Assembly: GCA_001604565.1 (NCBI GenBank)
Contig: LVBV01000021.1
Coordinates: forward strand, 1 to 44,116
DNA length: 44,116 bases
Source: Puniceicoccales bacterium Verruco_01
GTDB taxonomy: Bacteria; Verrucomicrobiota; Verrucomicrobiia; Opitutales; Oceanipulchritudinaceae
Direction of reading: 5' to 3'
Part shown: in pieces, positions 1-7,325 of the stretch
Position numbering within the stretch: the first letter of the stretch is position 1
Layout of the letters: every line of letters starts with the position of its first letter
Translations under genes and position numbers: made by a program
The notes under the pieces: generated by a model
Seen by the model: the letters and a program-made list of their open reading frames with translations, nothing else
Told to the model about the DNA's origin: nothing
Databases searched by the model: none

Positions 1-73
1 GGTTCTCAACATCCTCGACGTGACCCCGGTGCCGCACAACGGCTGCCGTCCGCCGAAGCGCCGCCGCGTCTAA
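1..73 (+). CDS. rpsK: 30S ribosomal protein S11, C-terminal fragment (cut by window edge)
   Basis: The first 73 bases read in frame (from base 2) as the end of S11: VLNILDVTPVPHNGCRPPKR followed by RRV and a TAA stop. The DVTPxPHNGCRPPKxRRV tail is the most conserved part of S11, which sits on the 30S platform near the mRNA exit. The gene begins before the window. The order rpsK-rpsD-rpoA-rplQ that follows is the usual end of the alpha operon, which supports the call. Confidence 0.95.
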   Translation, partial: VLNILDVTPVPHNGCRPPKRRRV

Positions 74-105
74 CCTGTCACAATCCAAGAGGAAAGATTT
101 CAGCA

Positions 106-714
106 ATGTCCCGTTACACCGGACCCACCACACGCATCAACCGCCGCTTCGGCGTCGCGATTTTCCCGCCGTCGAAGGCTTTCGAGCGCAAGCCGCACCT
201 GCCGGGTCAGCATGGCCCGCACCTGCGCCGCAAGATGAGCGAGTACAACACCGGCCTCTGCGAGAAGCAGAAGCTGCGCTACCTCTATGGCCTGAAGGAA
301 CAGCAGTTCCGCAACACCTTCGAGAAGGCCAAGGCCGAGCGCGGCGTCACCGGCGAGCGTTTCGTCCAGATGCTGGAGAGCAGGCTCGACAGCGTGATCT
401 ACAACACCGGCTTTGCCAAGACACGTGCACAGGCCCGGCAGTTCGTCTGCCACGGCCACGTGAACGTGAACGGTCACAAAGTGGACATTCCGAGCTACGA
501 GGTGCAGCCCGGCGACGAAATTTCCGTCCGCAACTCGACTTCGAGCAAACAGATGGCGACCCGCGCCCTTGAGGACACCCGCATGCGGGCGCTTCCGAAC
601 TGGCTGACCCGCGTGGACGACGCCCTCACGGCCAAGATCAACCGCCTGCCCGCAGGCGACGAGATCGACCACGGCATCAACGTCCAGCTCATCGTTGAGT
701 TCTACAGCCGATAA
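106..714 (+). CDS. rpsD: 30S ribosomal protein S4
   Basis: S4 is a primary 16S rRNA-binding protein that starts assembly of the 30S body and helps set decoding accuracy. The 202-residue product has the typical length. It shows the N-terminal S4 domain and then the S4 RNA-binding fold at about residues 93-155 (MLESRLDSVIYNTGFAKTRA, then QFVCHGHVNVNG). It lacks the N-terminal four-Cys zinc cluster of the C+ form, so it is the zinc-free type. The ATG at 106 is preceded by an AAGAGGAAA ribosome-binding site at about 87-95. It lies 32 bases after rpsK and 73 bases before rpoA, in one transcription unit. In other bacteria S4 can autoregulate this operon; no such site was identified here. Confidence 0.97.
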   Translation: MSRYTGPTTRINRRFGVAIFPPSKAFERKPHLPGQHGPHLRRKMSEYNTGLCEKQKLRYLYGLKEQQFRNTFEKAKAERGVTGERFVQMLESRLDSVIYNTGFAKTRAQARQFVCHGHVNVNGHKVDIPSYEVQPGDEISVRNSTSSKQMATRALEDTRMRALPNWLTRVDDALTAKINRLPAGDEIDHGINVQLIVEFYSR

Positions 715-787
715 ACCGGGCGGGCCCCGTGCCCCCTGCGTGGATCATTCCCGACGACTTCAACAACAATTCCAGCGGCAATAGATC

Positions 788-1789
788 ATGGCGATCAGAC
801 TAGGAAAGTTTCAGTTACCCAATCGTCTTGTGAAGGACGAGCAGACGGCCACGCCCACGTACGCGAAGTACACGGCGGAGCCGTTTGAAACGGGATACGG
901 GCACACGATCGGCAACAGCCTCCGCCGCGTGCTCTTAAGCTCCATCGACGGCGCCGCGCTCTCCTCGATCCGCATCGAGGGCGTGCAGCACGAATTCCAA
1001 AGCATCGACGGAGTGGTGGAGGATGTGACGGACATCGTCCTGAACCTCAAGAAGATCCTCGTGCGCTCCCACAAGCGCGACGCGGTGAAGCTCACCCTCG
1101 ACGTGACGAAGGAGGGGCCGGTGACCGCTGCGGACATCACCCCCGATTCCAACATCGAGATCCTGAACCCGCAGCAGGTGATCTGCACGATCGACAAGGC
1201 CCGCCGTTTCTACGCGGATCTTGAGGTCAAGACGGGCCGCGGATACGTGTCGAACGACGAGAACAAGACGCCCGACCAGCCGATCGGCGTCATCGCTATC
1301 GACAGCCTTTTCAGCCCGGTCTCCCTCGTGAAATACACGGTGGAGAACACGCGCGTCGGCCACATGACGGACTTCGACCGCCTGATCTTGGAGATTTCCA
1401 CGGACGGACGCATCACTCCTGACGATGCCCTCAAGCAGGCTTCCAGCATTCTCAAGCATCACCTCGACGTGTTCGACAACGTGTCGCAGGAGAATGTGGA
1501 GTTCGACAGCGAGCAGAGCGAGGTCTCCGAGGAGCAGAACAAGCTCCGCAAGCTCCTCAACATGTCGGTCAACGAGATCGAGCTTTCCGTCCGCGCGGCG
1601 AACTGCCTGAACAACGCGAACATCACGACGGTCGGCGAGCTGGCCATGAAGACCGAGCAGGAGATGCTCAAGTACCGCAACTTCGGCAAGAAGAGCCTGA
1701 ACGAGATCAAGGCCAAGCTGGAACAGCTGGGCCTCTCGCTCGGCATGAAGATCGACGAGCGGCTCCTCGAAGTCCACAACGACATCTAA
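788..1789 (+). CDS. rpoA: DNA-directed RNA polymerase subunit alpha
   Basis: The alpha subunit dimerises to nucleate RNA polymerase assembly and contacts UP elements and activators through its C-terminal domain. The 333-residue product has the expected two-domain layout. The N-terminal domain includes the signature EPFETGYGHTIGNSLRRVLL (about residues 31-50). An acidic linker follows (about 232-250, rich in E, Q and S). The C-terminal domain (about 255-320) contains ELSVRAANCLNNANI and a helix-hairpin-helix. The ATG at 788 has no strong Shine-Dalgarno in front, so translation may depend on coupling or on an unstructured leader. It lies between rpsD and rplQ as in most bacteria. Confidence 0.98.
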   Translation: MAIRLGKFQLPNRLVKDEQTATPTYAKYTAEPFETGYGHTIGNSLRRVLLSSIDGAALSSIRIEGVQHEFQSIDGVVEDVTDIVLNLKKILVRSHKRDAVKLTLDVTKEGPVTAADITPDSNIEILNPQQVICTIDKARRFYADLEVKTGRGYVSNDENKTPDQPIGVIAIDSLFSPVSLVKYTVENTRVGHMTDFDRLILEISTDGRITPDDALKQASSILKHHLDVFDNVSQENVEFDSEQSEVSEEQNKLRKLLNMSVNEIELSVRAANCLNNANITTVGELAMKTEQEMLKYRNFGKKSLNEIKAKLEQLGLSLGMKIDERLLEVHNDI

Positions 1790-1825
1790 CCCGCTCAGGT
1801 AGAGCGAATACCGGAAAATTTACCA

Positions 1826-2311
1826 ATGAGGCATTTAAAGCACCGTTCACAACTGGGCCGCACCAAGGAGCACCGCGCGGCGCTCCTCGCCAATCTTTCG
1901 GCGGCCCTGCTCACCCATGGCCGCATCGAGACGACCCTCGCGAAGGCCAAGGCCCTGCGTCCCTACGTGGAGCAGGTCATCACCCTCGCCGTGAAGGCCA
2001 ACCTTCCCGAGGCAAAGAACTCGCTGCACCTGCGCCGTCAGGCGGTTTCCAAGGTTCGCGACAAGGATGCCGTGACCAAGCTCTTCAAGGAGCGCGCCGT
2101 GGAGTTCAAGGACCGCAAGGGCGGCTACACCCGCATTTACAAGCTCGTCCCGCGTTCCAGCGACGCGGCGGACATGGCGATCATCGAACTGATCGCCGGC
2201 GCCGACACCGGTTACGCGACCAAGGCCCAGGCTCCCGCCGCCGATGCGGCTCCCGCCACGGCTCCTGCCGCGGAAATCCCCGCCGCACCGGCAGAGGCTC
2301 CGCAGGCCTAG
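1826..2311 (+). CDS. rplQ: 50S ribosomal protein L17 with Ala/Pro-rich tail
   Basis: L17 is a large-subunit protein near the peptide exit tunnel. The start MRHLKHRSQLGRTKEHRAAL and the later TRIYKLVPRSSDAADMAIIE are diagnostic. The product is 161 residues, while the family usually has about 115-130. The excess is a low-complexity tail from about residue 130, made almost only of Ala, Pro, Glu and Thr. Such tails occur on ribosomal proteins of several phyla and are usually disordered. It is the last gene of the ribosomal operon, and a strong hairpin begins 38 bases after its stop. Confidence 0.96.
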   Translation: MRHLKHRSQLGRTKEHRAALLANLSAALLTHGRIETTLAKAKALRPYVEQVITLAVKANLPEAKNSLHLRRQAVSKVRDKDAVTKLFKERAVEFKDRKGGYTRIYKLVPRSSDAADMAIIELIAGADTGYATKAQAPAADAAPATAPAAEIPAAPAEAPQA

Positions 2312-2348
2312 TTTCCGGCGGATTCCCGCCATTTTTCCTCTTCTCGCG

Positions 2349-2385
2349 GGCGCGCCGGTCACTCACCGGCGCGCCTGCACGTTTT
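2349..2385 (+). terminator. Terminator-like hairpin after rplQ
   Basis: GGCGCGCCGGT (2349-2359) and ACCGGCGCGCC (2365-2375) form a perfect 11-bp stem with a 5-base loop. A short TTTT follows at 2382-2385. This is the expected place for termination of the ribosomal operon. The U-tract is short and offset by six bases, so termination may be partial, and the next gene starts only 15 bases after the stem. Confidence 0.7.
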
Positions 2386-2390
2386 CCCGC

Positions 2391-2615
2391 ATGGCACTTT
2401 CCACCTTCTTCCCGGCCTTCACCACACTCGCCACCCTTGTGATCGGCGTGATGTGGTTTTTGTACGACCGCCGGGATCGCCGCATCTGCGACCGTCAAAG
2501 ATTCCGCCACGCCTATCGCTGCATCAAGTGCGGGCGCATCTATGAAAGGCGCGGGCAGCGGGAAGTTGCCACCTGTCCGGATTGCGGCTTTGCAAACGAC
2601 CGCCTCCGGTTCTAA
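2391..2615 (+). CDS. Small membrane-anchored zinc-ribbon protein
   Basis: The product is 74 residues and I do not recognise a named family. Residues about 7-25 are hydrophobic (FFPAFTTLATLVIGVMWFLY) and should form one transmembrane helix. A basic stretch follows (DRRDRRICDRQRFRH), and then two CxxC knuckles, Cys44/Cys47 (YRCIKCGRIY) and Cys62/Cys65 (ATCPDCGF). That spacing matches a rubredoxin-like or zinc-ribbon fold of about 22 residues. By the positive-inside rule the ribbon is probably cytoplasmic. The ATG at 2391 is chosen because the encoded peptide is coherent from there; no clear ribosome-binding site precedes it. It lies between the rplQ hairpin and guaA. Function unknown. Confidence 0.7.
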   Translation: MALSTFFPAFTTLATLVIGVMWFLYDRRDRRICDRQRFRHAYRCIKCGRIYERRGQREVATCPDCGFANDRLRF

Positions 2616-2681
2616 GCTGCCTCTTTTTCCAACCCCGGCACGTCCACCACATTCAGCAACATTCAACCTCCCTCTGGCGCC

Positions 2682-4238
2682 ATGCCGCAGATTATCGCCG
2701 TCCTCGATTTCGGTTCCCAGTACACGCAGGTGATCGCCCGCCGTATCCGCGAATGCAACGTGTATTCGCGCATCTACCATTACGCGACGCCCGCGGCCAC
2801 GCTCAAGGCGGACGGCGTCTGCGGCCTGATCCTTTCGGGTGGACCCTCCAGCGTCTATTCCCCGAAGGCGCCGCTGCCGGACAAGGCCGTTTTCGACCTC
2901 GACGTGCCGGTCCTTGGCATCTGCTTCGGCATCCAGCTCATGGGGCACCTGTTGGGCGGCGAGGTCGCGCACGGAGCGCGCCGCGAGTATGGATTGGGCC
3001 GCATCGAGATTTTCGGGGAAAGCCCGCTTTTTTCGGGCCTGCCCTCCTCCTTCAAGGTGTGGAATTCCCACGGCGACAAGCTCCTGAAGCTCCCGGCGGG
3101 TTACCGCACCGTCGCGCGGACCGAGAATTCCGAATTCGCAGCGATCGAGGATGACTCCCGCCGCTTCTACGGCCTCCAGTTTCATCCGGAGGTCTTCCAC
3201 ACCGAGCACGGCGTGGAGATCATCAAGAATTACCTGTACGGAATCTGCGGCTGCACGGGCGACTGGTCGATGGCCGGTTATATCGAATCCTCCGTGGCGG
3301 CGATCCGCGAGAAGGTAGGCAAGAGCCACGTGATCCTGGGACTATCCGGCGGCGTGGACAGCTCCGTCGCGGCGGCGCTCATCCATAGGGCGATCGGCGA
3401 CCAGCTCACCTGCGTCTTCGTGGACAACGGCCTCTGCCGCAAGAACGAGGTGGCGGCGGTGGAGAAGCTCTTCAAGGACAACTTCCACATGGACCTGCGC
3501 ACGGCGCACGCGGCGGACACCTTCCTCACCGCCCTCGCCGGCGTGACCGAACCCGAGAAGAAGCGCAAGATCATCGGCAAGACCTTCATCGACGTGTTCG
3601 ATTCCGAGGTGCAGAAAATCGGCCCCGTCGATTTCCTCGCGCAGGGGACGCTCTATCCCGACGTGATCGAATCCGTCCCGATCGAGAACAACCCGGCCTC
3701 GCTCATCAAGAGCCACCACAACGTGGGCGGCCTTCCCGCGAAGATGAAGCTGAAGCTCCTGGAGCCGCTCCGCGAACTCTTCAAGGACGAGGTGCGCCGC
3801 CTCGGCCACGAGCTGGGCCTGCCCGACAGCGTCATCTGGCGCCAGCCCTTCCCGGGGCCGGGTCTGGCGGTGCGCTGCATCGGCGAGATCAAGAAGGAAT
3901 ACCTCGACATCCTGCGCGAGGCCGACGCCATTTTGCTTGAGGAAATGAAGGCGGCCACCGACGAGAACGGCGTTTCCTGGTACCGCAAGGTGTGGCAGAG
4001 CTTCTGTGTGTTCCTGCCTCTGCGCTCCGTGGGCGTGATGGGCGACGAGCGCACCTACGACTACGTGATCGCTCTGCGCATCGTGGAGAGCGTGGATGCC
4101 ATGACGGCGGACTGGGCGCGCGTTCCGCACGAACTGCTCGCCAAGGTCTCCAGCCGCATCATCAACGAGGTGAAAGGCGTCAACCGCGTCTGCTTCGACA
4201 TCTCCTCCAAGCCCCCGGCGACCATCGAGTGGGAATAG
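2682..4238 (+). CDS. guaA: GMP synthase (glutamine-hydrolysing)
   Basis: GuaA converts XMP to GMP using ATP and glutamine, the last step of guanine nucleotide synthesis. The 518-residue product has the full three-domain layout. The class I glutamine amidotransferase domain carries the nucleophile Cys81 ([12 protein letters not shown]) and the His-x-Glu pair in [12 protein letters not shown]. The ATP pyrophosphatase domain has the P-loop [10 protein letters not shown] at about 219-228. The C-terminal dimerisation and XMP-binding domain has [14 protein letters not shown] and ends in PPATIEWE, the standard terminus. The ATG at 2682 gives the usual [16 protein letters not shown] start. No guaB is nearby and no purine riboswitch was recognised in the 66-base leader. 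Confidence 0.98.
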   Translation: MPQIIAVLDFGSQYTQVIARRIRECNVYSRIYHYATPAATLKADGVCGLILSGGPSSVYSPKAPLPDKAVFDLDVPVLGICFGIQLMGHLLGGEVAHGARREYGLGRIEIFGESPLFSGLPSSFKVWNSHGDKLLKLPAGYRTVARTENSEFAAIEDDSRRFYGLQFHPEVFHTEHGVEIIKNYLYGICGCTGDWSMAGYIESSVAAIREKVGKSHVILGLSGGVDSSVAAALIHRAIGDQLTCVFVDNGLCRKNEVAAVEKLFKDNFHMDLRTAHAADTFLTALAGVTEPEKKRKIIGKTFIDVFDSEVQKIGPVDFLAQGTLYPDVIESVPIENNPASLIKSHHNVGGLPAKMKLKLLEPLRELFKDEVRRLGHELGLPDSVIWRQPFPGPGLAVRCIGEIKKEYLDILREADAILLEEMKAATDENGVSWYRKVWQSFCVFLPLRSVGVMGDERTYDYVIALRIVESVDAMTADWARVPHELLAKVSSRIINEVKGVNRVCFDISSKPPATIEWE

Positions 4239-4264
4239 GGCGGTCCGGAGCGCGCGGACAGCCC
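4238..4264. terminator. Hairpin between convergent guaA and the small Cys/His gene
   Basis: GGGC (4238-4241) pairs with GCCC (4261-4264) and GTCCG (4243-4247) with CGGAC (4255-4259), with one G-A mismatch between the two stem parts and a 7-base loop. It overlaps the end of the guaA stop codon and lies at the very end of the convergent small gene. There is no U-tract on either strand, so it may be a barrier or RNA 3'-end stabiliser rather than a classical terminator. Confidence 0.4.
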
Positions 4265-4456
4265 TCAAGAGGTTCGAAGGTTGTATCTGGCCTTCATTTC
4301 TGCGCGCGCCGTCTCGTCAAGTCCCGCCATGAATCTTTTCCAGCCCGGGCACCAGTTGATGTGCCAGCGCCAGAAACGCCCCTTGAAGGAACGCGGATCG
4401 CGCTCGTACGCGGCCCGCATCGGGCAATTCGCACAGCCAGTCTTTCTTTCCGCCAT
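4265..4456 (-). CDS. Conserved small Cys/His protein of unknown function
   Basis: The product is 63 residues and starts MAERKTGCANCPMRAAYERD. I recognise the pattern as a small conserved hypothetical found in several phyla, with no known function. Cys8 and Cys11 form a CxxC, and His32 and Cys36 lie in the Trp-rich WRWHINWCPGW, so a four-ligand metal site is possible. There is no membrane segment and the protein is basic. The ATG at 4456 is preferred over the in-frame GTG two codons upstream because GGAGG stands five bases before the ATG. It converges on guaA with only 26 bases between. Confidence 0.7.
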   Translation of the reverse strand: MAERKTGCANCPMRAAYERDPRSFKGRFWRWHINWCPGWKRFMAGLDETARAEMKARYNLRTS

Positions 4457-4560
4457 AGGCACCTCCCCGTCTTCAGGGTAGGAGTGTCGCCTAGGCTCTC
4501 AAGGAGAATTGCCTCCCGGAGTTCTCGTTGTTTTGTTCGCCCCGGTTCCGATTTTGGTTC

Positions 4561-4588
4561 TTGGTAATTTCGCCCGCGCGGGTAAGAT
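4561..4588 (+). promoter_or_regulatory. Candidate sigma-70 promoter of hisD
   Basis: TTGGTA (4561-4566) and TAAGAT (4583-4588) are separated by 16 bases; each matches four of six consensus positions. Transcription would start near 4595 and give a leader of about 18 bases before the hisD ATG at 4613. No his-type leader peptide or T-box was seen in the 156-base gap. Confidence 0.4.
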
Positions 4589-4612
4589 GTCCGTAGCGTT
4601 CCGAACCCGATC

Positions 4613-5911
4613 ATGAAGCGCATTTCCTTCTTGCAGCCCAATCTCCACACCGCCCTTCGCAACTTCTGCGGGGGGCATACGGCCTCGTCCCGCGTGGCCG
4701 AGGGCGTGGCCTCCATCCTTGCGGACATCCGCGCCAAGGGCGACGAGGGCATCATCGAGCATGTGGCGCGGATCGACAAGGTGGAGCTTTCCCCCGACAC
4801 CTTCCGCGTCGAGGAGGCCGAGATGGCCGAGGCTGCCGCTTCCCTTGACGCCCAGACACGCGCCGCGATCCTCGAAGCGATCGAGAACGTCCGAGCCTTT
4901 CACGCAAAGGGCCTGCCGAAGAGCTGGGAGGGCGCCAATCCGCACGGCGCTACCGTCGGCGAACGCTTTTACCCGATCGACAGGGTGGGGCTCTACATTC
5001 CCGGCGGCAACGCGCCGCTCGTCTCCACGATCGTGATGACGGCGGTTCCGGCGAAGCTCGCGGGCGTGCCCTCCATCGCCGCCTGCACGCCTCCCGGCCC
5101 CGGCGGAAAGGTGAACAAGGGGCTTTTGGCGGCCTTCGCCCTCTGCGGCGTCACGGAAGTGTACCGCATCGGCGGACCGATGGCGATCGGCGCGCTCGCC
5201 TACGGCACGGCCACGATCGAGCCCGTGAACAAGATCTTCGGCCCCGGCAACGCCTACGTGGCGGAGGCCAAGCGGCAGGTGATCGGCACCGTGGGAATCG
5301 ACATCCTCGCGGGCCCGAGCGAGGTGCTGATCGTGGCGGATTCTTCCGCGAACCCGGCTTGGGTGGCGGCGGACCTCATTGCGCAGGCCGAGCACGGCAG
5401 CGGCTTCGAGAAGGTGGTCCTCGTTTCCCTCGACCCCTCGCTGCCCGAAAAGGTGGCCGGGGAACTGGCCGCGCAGGTGCCGCTGCGCAAGCACAAGTCG
5501 ATCATCGAGAAGGTGCTGCGGGAAGGGTATCTCGTCGTCGATTGCGACACTTTTGAAGACGCCTGCGCCGTGGCGAATTTCGTGGCGCCGGAACACCTTG
5601 AGGTGCACACGGCGGACGACCTTGCGCGGCGTTTGCCCGATCTTGTCCACACGGCGGGCGCGATCTTCCTCGGCCACTTTACGCCCACGGTTCTCGGCGA
5701 CTTTGCGGCGGGGCCGAACCACACGCTCCCGACGCTGCGCACCGGGCGCTATTGCAGCGGCCTCCAGATCGTGGACTTTCTGCGCCGCTCCTCCGTCACG
5801 CACTATACGCAGGCGGCCCTGCCGAATGCCGCCGACATCGTCCGCACCTTCGCGAGGCTGGAGCAGCTCGACGGTCACGGCGAGTGCCTGGAAATCCGGC
5901 TCAAGAAGTAG
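4613..5911 (+). CDS. hisD: Histidinol dehydrogenase
   Basis: HisD oxidises L-histidinol to L-histidine in two NAD-dependent steps at a zinc site, the last reaction of histidine synthesis. The 432-residue product has the usual length. Visible signatures are RVGLYIPGGNAPLVSTIVMT, GPSEVLIVAD, the zinc-ligand segment LIAQAEHGSG and the catalytic region FVAPEHLEVHT. The ATG at 4613 gives the first 20 residues MKRISFLQPNLHTALRNFCG. No other his gene is in the window, so the pathway genes are scattered or elsewhere. It is convergent with aroQ, with 25 bases between stops. Confidence 0.96.
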   Translation: MKRISFLQPNLHTALRNFCGGHTASSRVAEGVASILADIRAKGDEGIIEHVARIDKVELSPDTFRVEEAEMAEAAASLDAQTRAAILEAIENVRAFHAKGLPKSWEGANPHGATVGERFYPIDRVGLYIPGGNAPLVSTIVMTAVPAKLAGVPSIAACTPPGPGGKVNKGLLAAFALCGVTEVYRIGGPMAIGALAYGTATIEPVNKIFGPGNAYVAEAKRQVIGTVGIDILAGPSEVLIVADSSANPAWVAADLIAQAEHGSGFEKVVLVSLDPSLPEKVAGELAAQVPLRKHKSIIEKVLREGYLVVDCDTFEDACAVANFVAPEHLEVHTADDLARRLPDLVHTAGAIFLGHFTPTVLGDFAAGPNHTLPTLRTGRYCSGLQIVDFLRRSSVTHYTQAALPNAADIVRTFARLEQLDGHGECLEIRLKK

Positions 5912-5936
5912 GGGAGGGCGTTGCCGCCGCTCCGCC

Positions 5937-6368
5937 TCACTGTGCCGCGAAAAACCGCAGCGCCGCGAGGTAGCCCTCGAAGCCGAGGCCCGCGATCTGC
6001 CCCTTGCACGCCGCCGCCGTGAGGCTCTTGTGGCGGAATTCCTCGCGCGCGTGGACGTTGGAGATATGCACCTCGATCACCGGCACGGATACGGACGAAA
6101 TGGCGTCCCGCAGGGCGACGCTCGTGTGCGTGTAGCCGCCGGGGTTGAAGACGATGCCCGAGGCTCCCGTGTCCCCCGCCTGATGGATGCGGTCGATGAG
6201 CGCGCCCTCGTGATTGGACTGGAAGAACTCCGCCACCACGCCGAGTTTCGCAGCCTCCGCTTTCACGAGCGCCTCAAGATCCGCGAGGGTCTCCGTCCCG
6301 TAGGTGTCGGGTTCGCGTTTGCCGAGGCGGTCGAGATTCGGGCCGTTCAGGATGAGGATGCGCTTCAT
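5937..6368 (-). CDS. aroQ: 3-dehydroquinate dehydratase, type II
   Basis: AroQ removes water from 3-dehydroquinate to give 3-dehydroshikimate in the shikimate pathway. The 143-residue length and motifs fit the dodecameric type II enzyme. These are [19 protein letters not shown] with the active-site Tyr near residue 23, [32 protein letters not shown] and [17 protein letters not shown]. The start at 6368 (ATG) gives the normal [12 protein letters not shown]. It is encoded opposite to hisD and lies beyond the terminator of the adenylate kinase-like gene, so it probably has its own promoter. Confidence 0.96.
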   Translation of the reverse strand: MKRILILNGPNLDRLGKREPDTYGTETLADLEALVKAEAAKLGVVAEFFQSNHEGALIDRIHQAGDTGASGIVFNPGGYTHTSVALRDAISSVSVPVIEVHISNVHAREEFRHKSLTAAACKGQIAGLGFEGYLAALRFFAAQ

Positions 6369-6440
6369 GGGAAACGAGGATTACCCGCACGGCGGGAACT
6401 GGCAACACGGAACCGAGGCGACGTCGGCCCCGCGGGCATG

Positions 6441-6471
6441 AAAAAGGCGTCCGCGGTCTCCCGGGACGCCT
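6441..6471 (-). terminator. Rho-independent terminator of the adenylate kinase-like gene
   Basis: Read on the minus strand, AGGCGTCC pairs with GGACGCCT around an 11-base loop. It is followed directly by a run of T (plus-strand AAAAA at 6441-6445). It begins 24 bases after the stop of the gene at 6495-7190, the expected spacing. Confidence 0.85.
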
Positions 6472-6494
6472 GAAAGTATTTGAGCTGCGGTGCG

Positions 6495-7190
6495 TTACGC
6501 TCTGCCGAGCTCCTTGCGGATTCCCTCCTGAACGGCCTCGATCGGCTTCTGCGCATCGACGAGGTGGTAGGGGAAGAACTCTTTCAGCGATTCGAGCGGC
6601 CTGTGCGTGACGTTCACGTAGGTCGTGTAACGGGCGCGGGCGGCCTCGGGGTCGGTGTCGGTCTTGCGGAGGACCTCGCCCGCCGCCTTCGCCTTCACCC
6701 CGCGCGAGAGCTGGCGCTCCACGCTCGTTTTCTCATCCACGATGAGGGCCACGATGCGGAAGGAAGGCGCCGGGAACTTCGCGCTCTTGGCGTGCAGGGC
6801 CTTCAGCTTGCCGAAGAGGATCTTCAGGCACTCGGCCTGCACCGCCGTGCGGGGGAAGCCGTCCACGATCACGCTCTCCCCGCCGCAGGCGACGAGGGCC
6901 CGCAGCATGAGGCCGATGACCTCCGCGTCACCCACCATGAGGCCAGCGTCCTTGAGCTTCTTTGCCTCCGGGCTCTGGAGGAGGTCGCTGATTACGATCG
7001 GTTCCGCCGCGATGTGCCGTACCTCCATGATGAAGCGCGTCTGCGTGCCCTTGCCCGCGCCGGGCGCGCCGTTGAGCCACAGAATTTCCTTCGGGAATAC
7101 GAGGGCGGCCTCGCCCAGCTCTTTGGCAAGGCTGGCCCAGGCGGAATTCATGATCGTCTCGGCATCGGAGAGAAGAGTCGCGTCACTCAT
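6495..7190 (-). CDS. Adenylate kinase-like nucleoside monophosphate kinase
   Basis: Members of this family move a phosphate between ATP and AMP or another NMP. The 231-residue product has the P-loop GAPGAGKGTQ at residues 41-50, the NMP-binding motif VIVDGFPRT at about 108-115, and a C-terminal part resembling the LID and end of Adk (VERQLSRG, then DPEAARARYTTY). The LID is short and has no zinc-binding Cys. About 36 residues precede the kinase core, whereas typical Adk begins almost at the P-loop strand. The start at 7190 (ATG) is the first good one before MSDATLLSDAETIM; a longer upstream reading frame lacks homology-like character. Whether this is the cell's main Adk cannot be told. Confidence 0.8.
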   Translation of the reverse strand: MSDATLLSDAETIMNSAWASLAKELGEAALVFPKEILWLNGAPGAGKGTQTRFIMEVRHIAAEPIVISDLLQSPEAKKLKDAGLMVGDAEVIGLMLRALVACGGESVIVDGFPRTAVQAECLKILFGKLKALHAKSAKFPAPSFRIVALIVDEKTSVERQLSRGVKAKAAGEVLRKTDTDPEAARARYTTYVNVTHRPLESLKEFFPYHLVDAQKPIEAVQEGIRKELGRA

Positions 7191-7325
7191 GGTGAAAGTC
7201 GTTGTTTTGTGAGGTTGAAAGGAAAAACAAAAGCTCCGCCCGGCGCATCCGGTCAAGGTTTTTTGAGGTGGCCCCTGCTCGGCGAGCGTTGCAGAGGCGG
7301 GCGCGGTGTGTTTCACTGGACTCGA

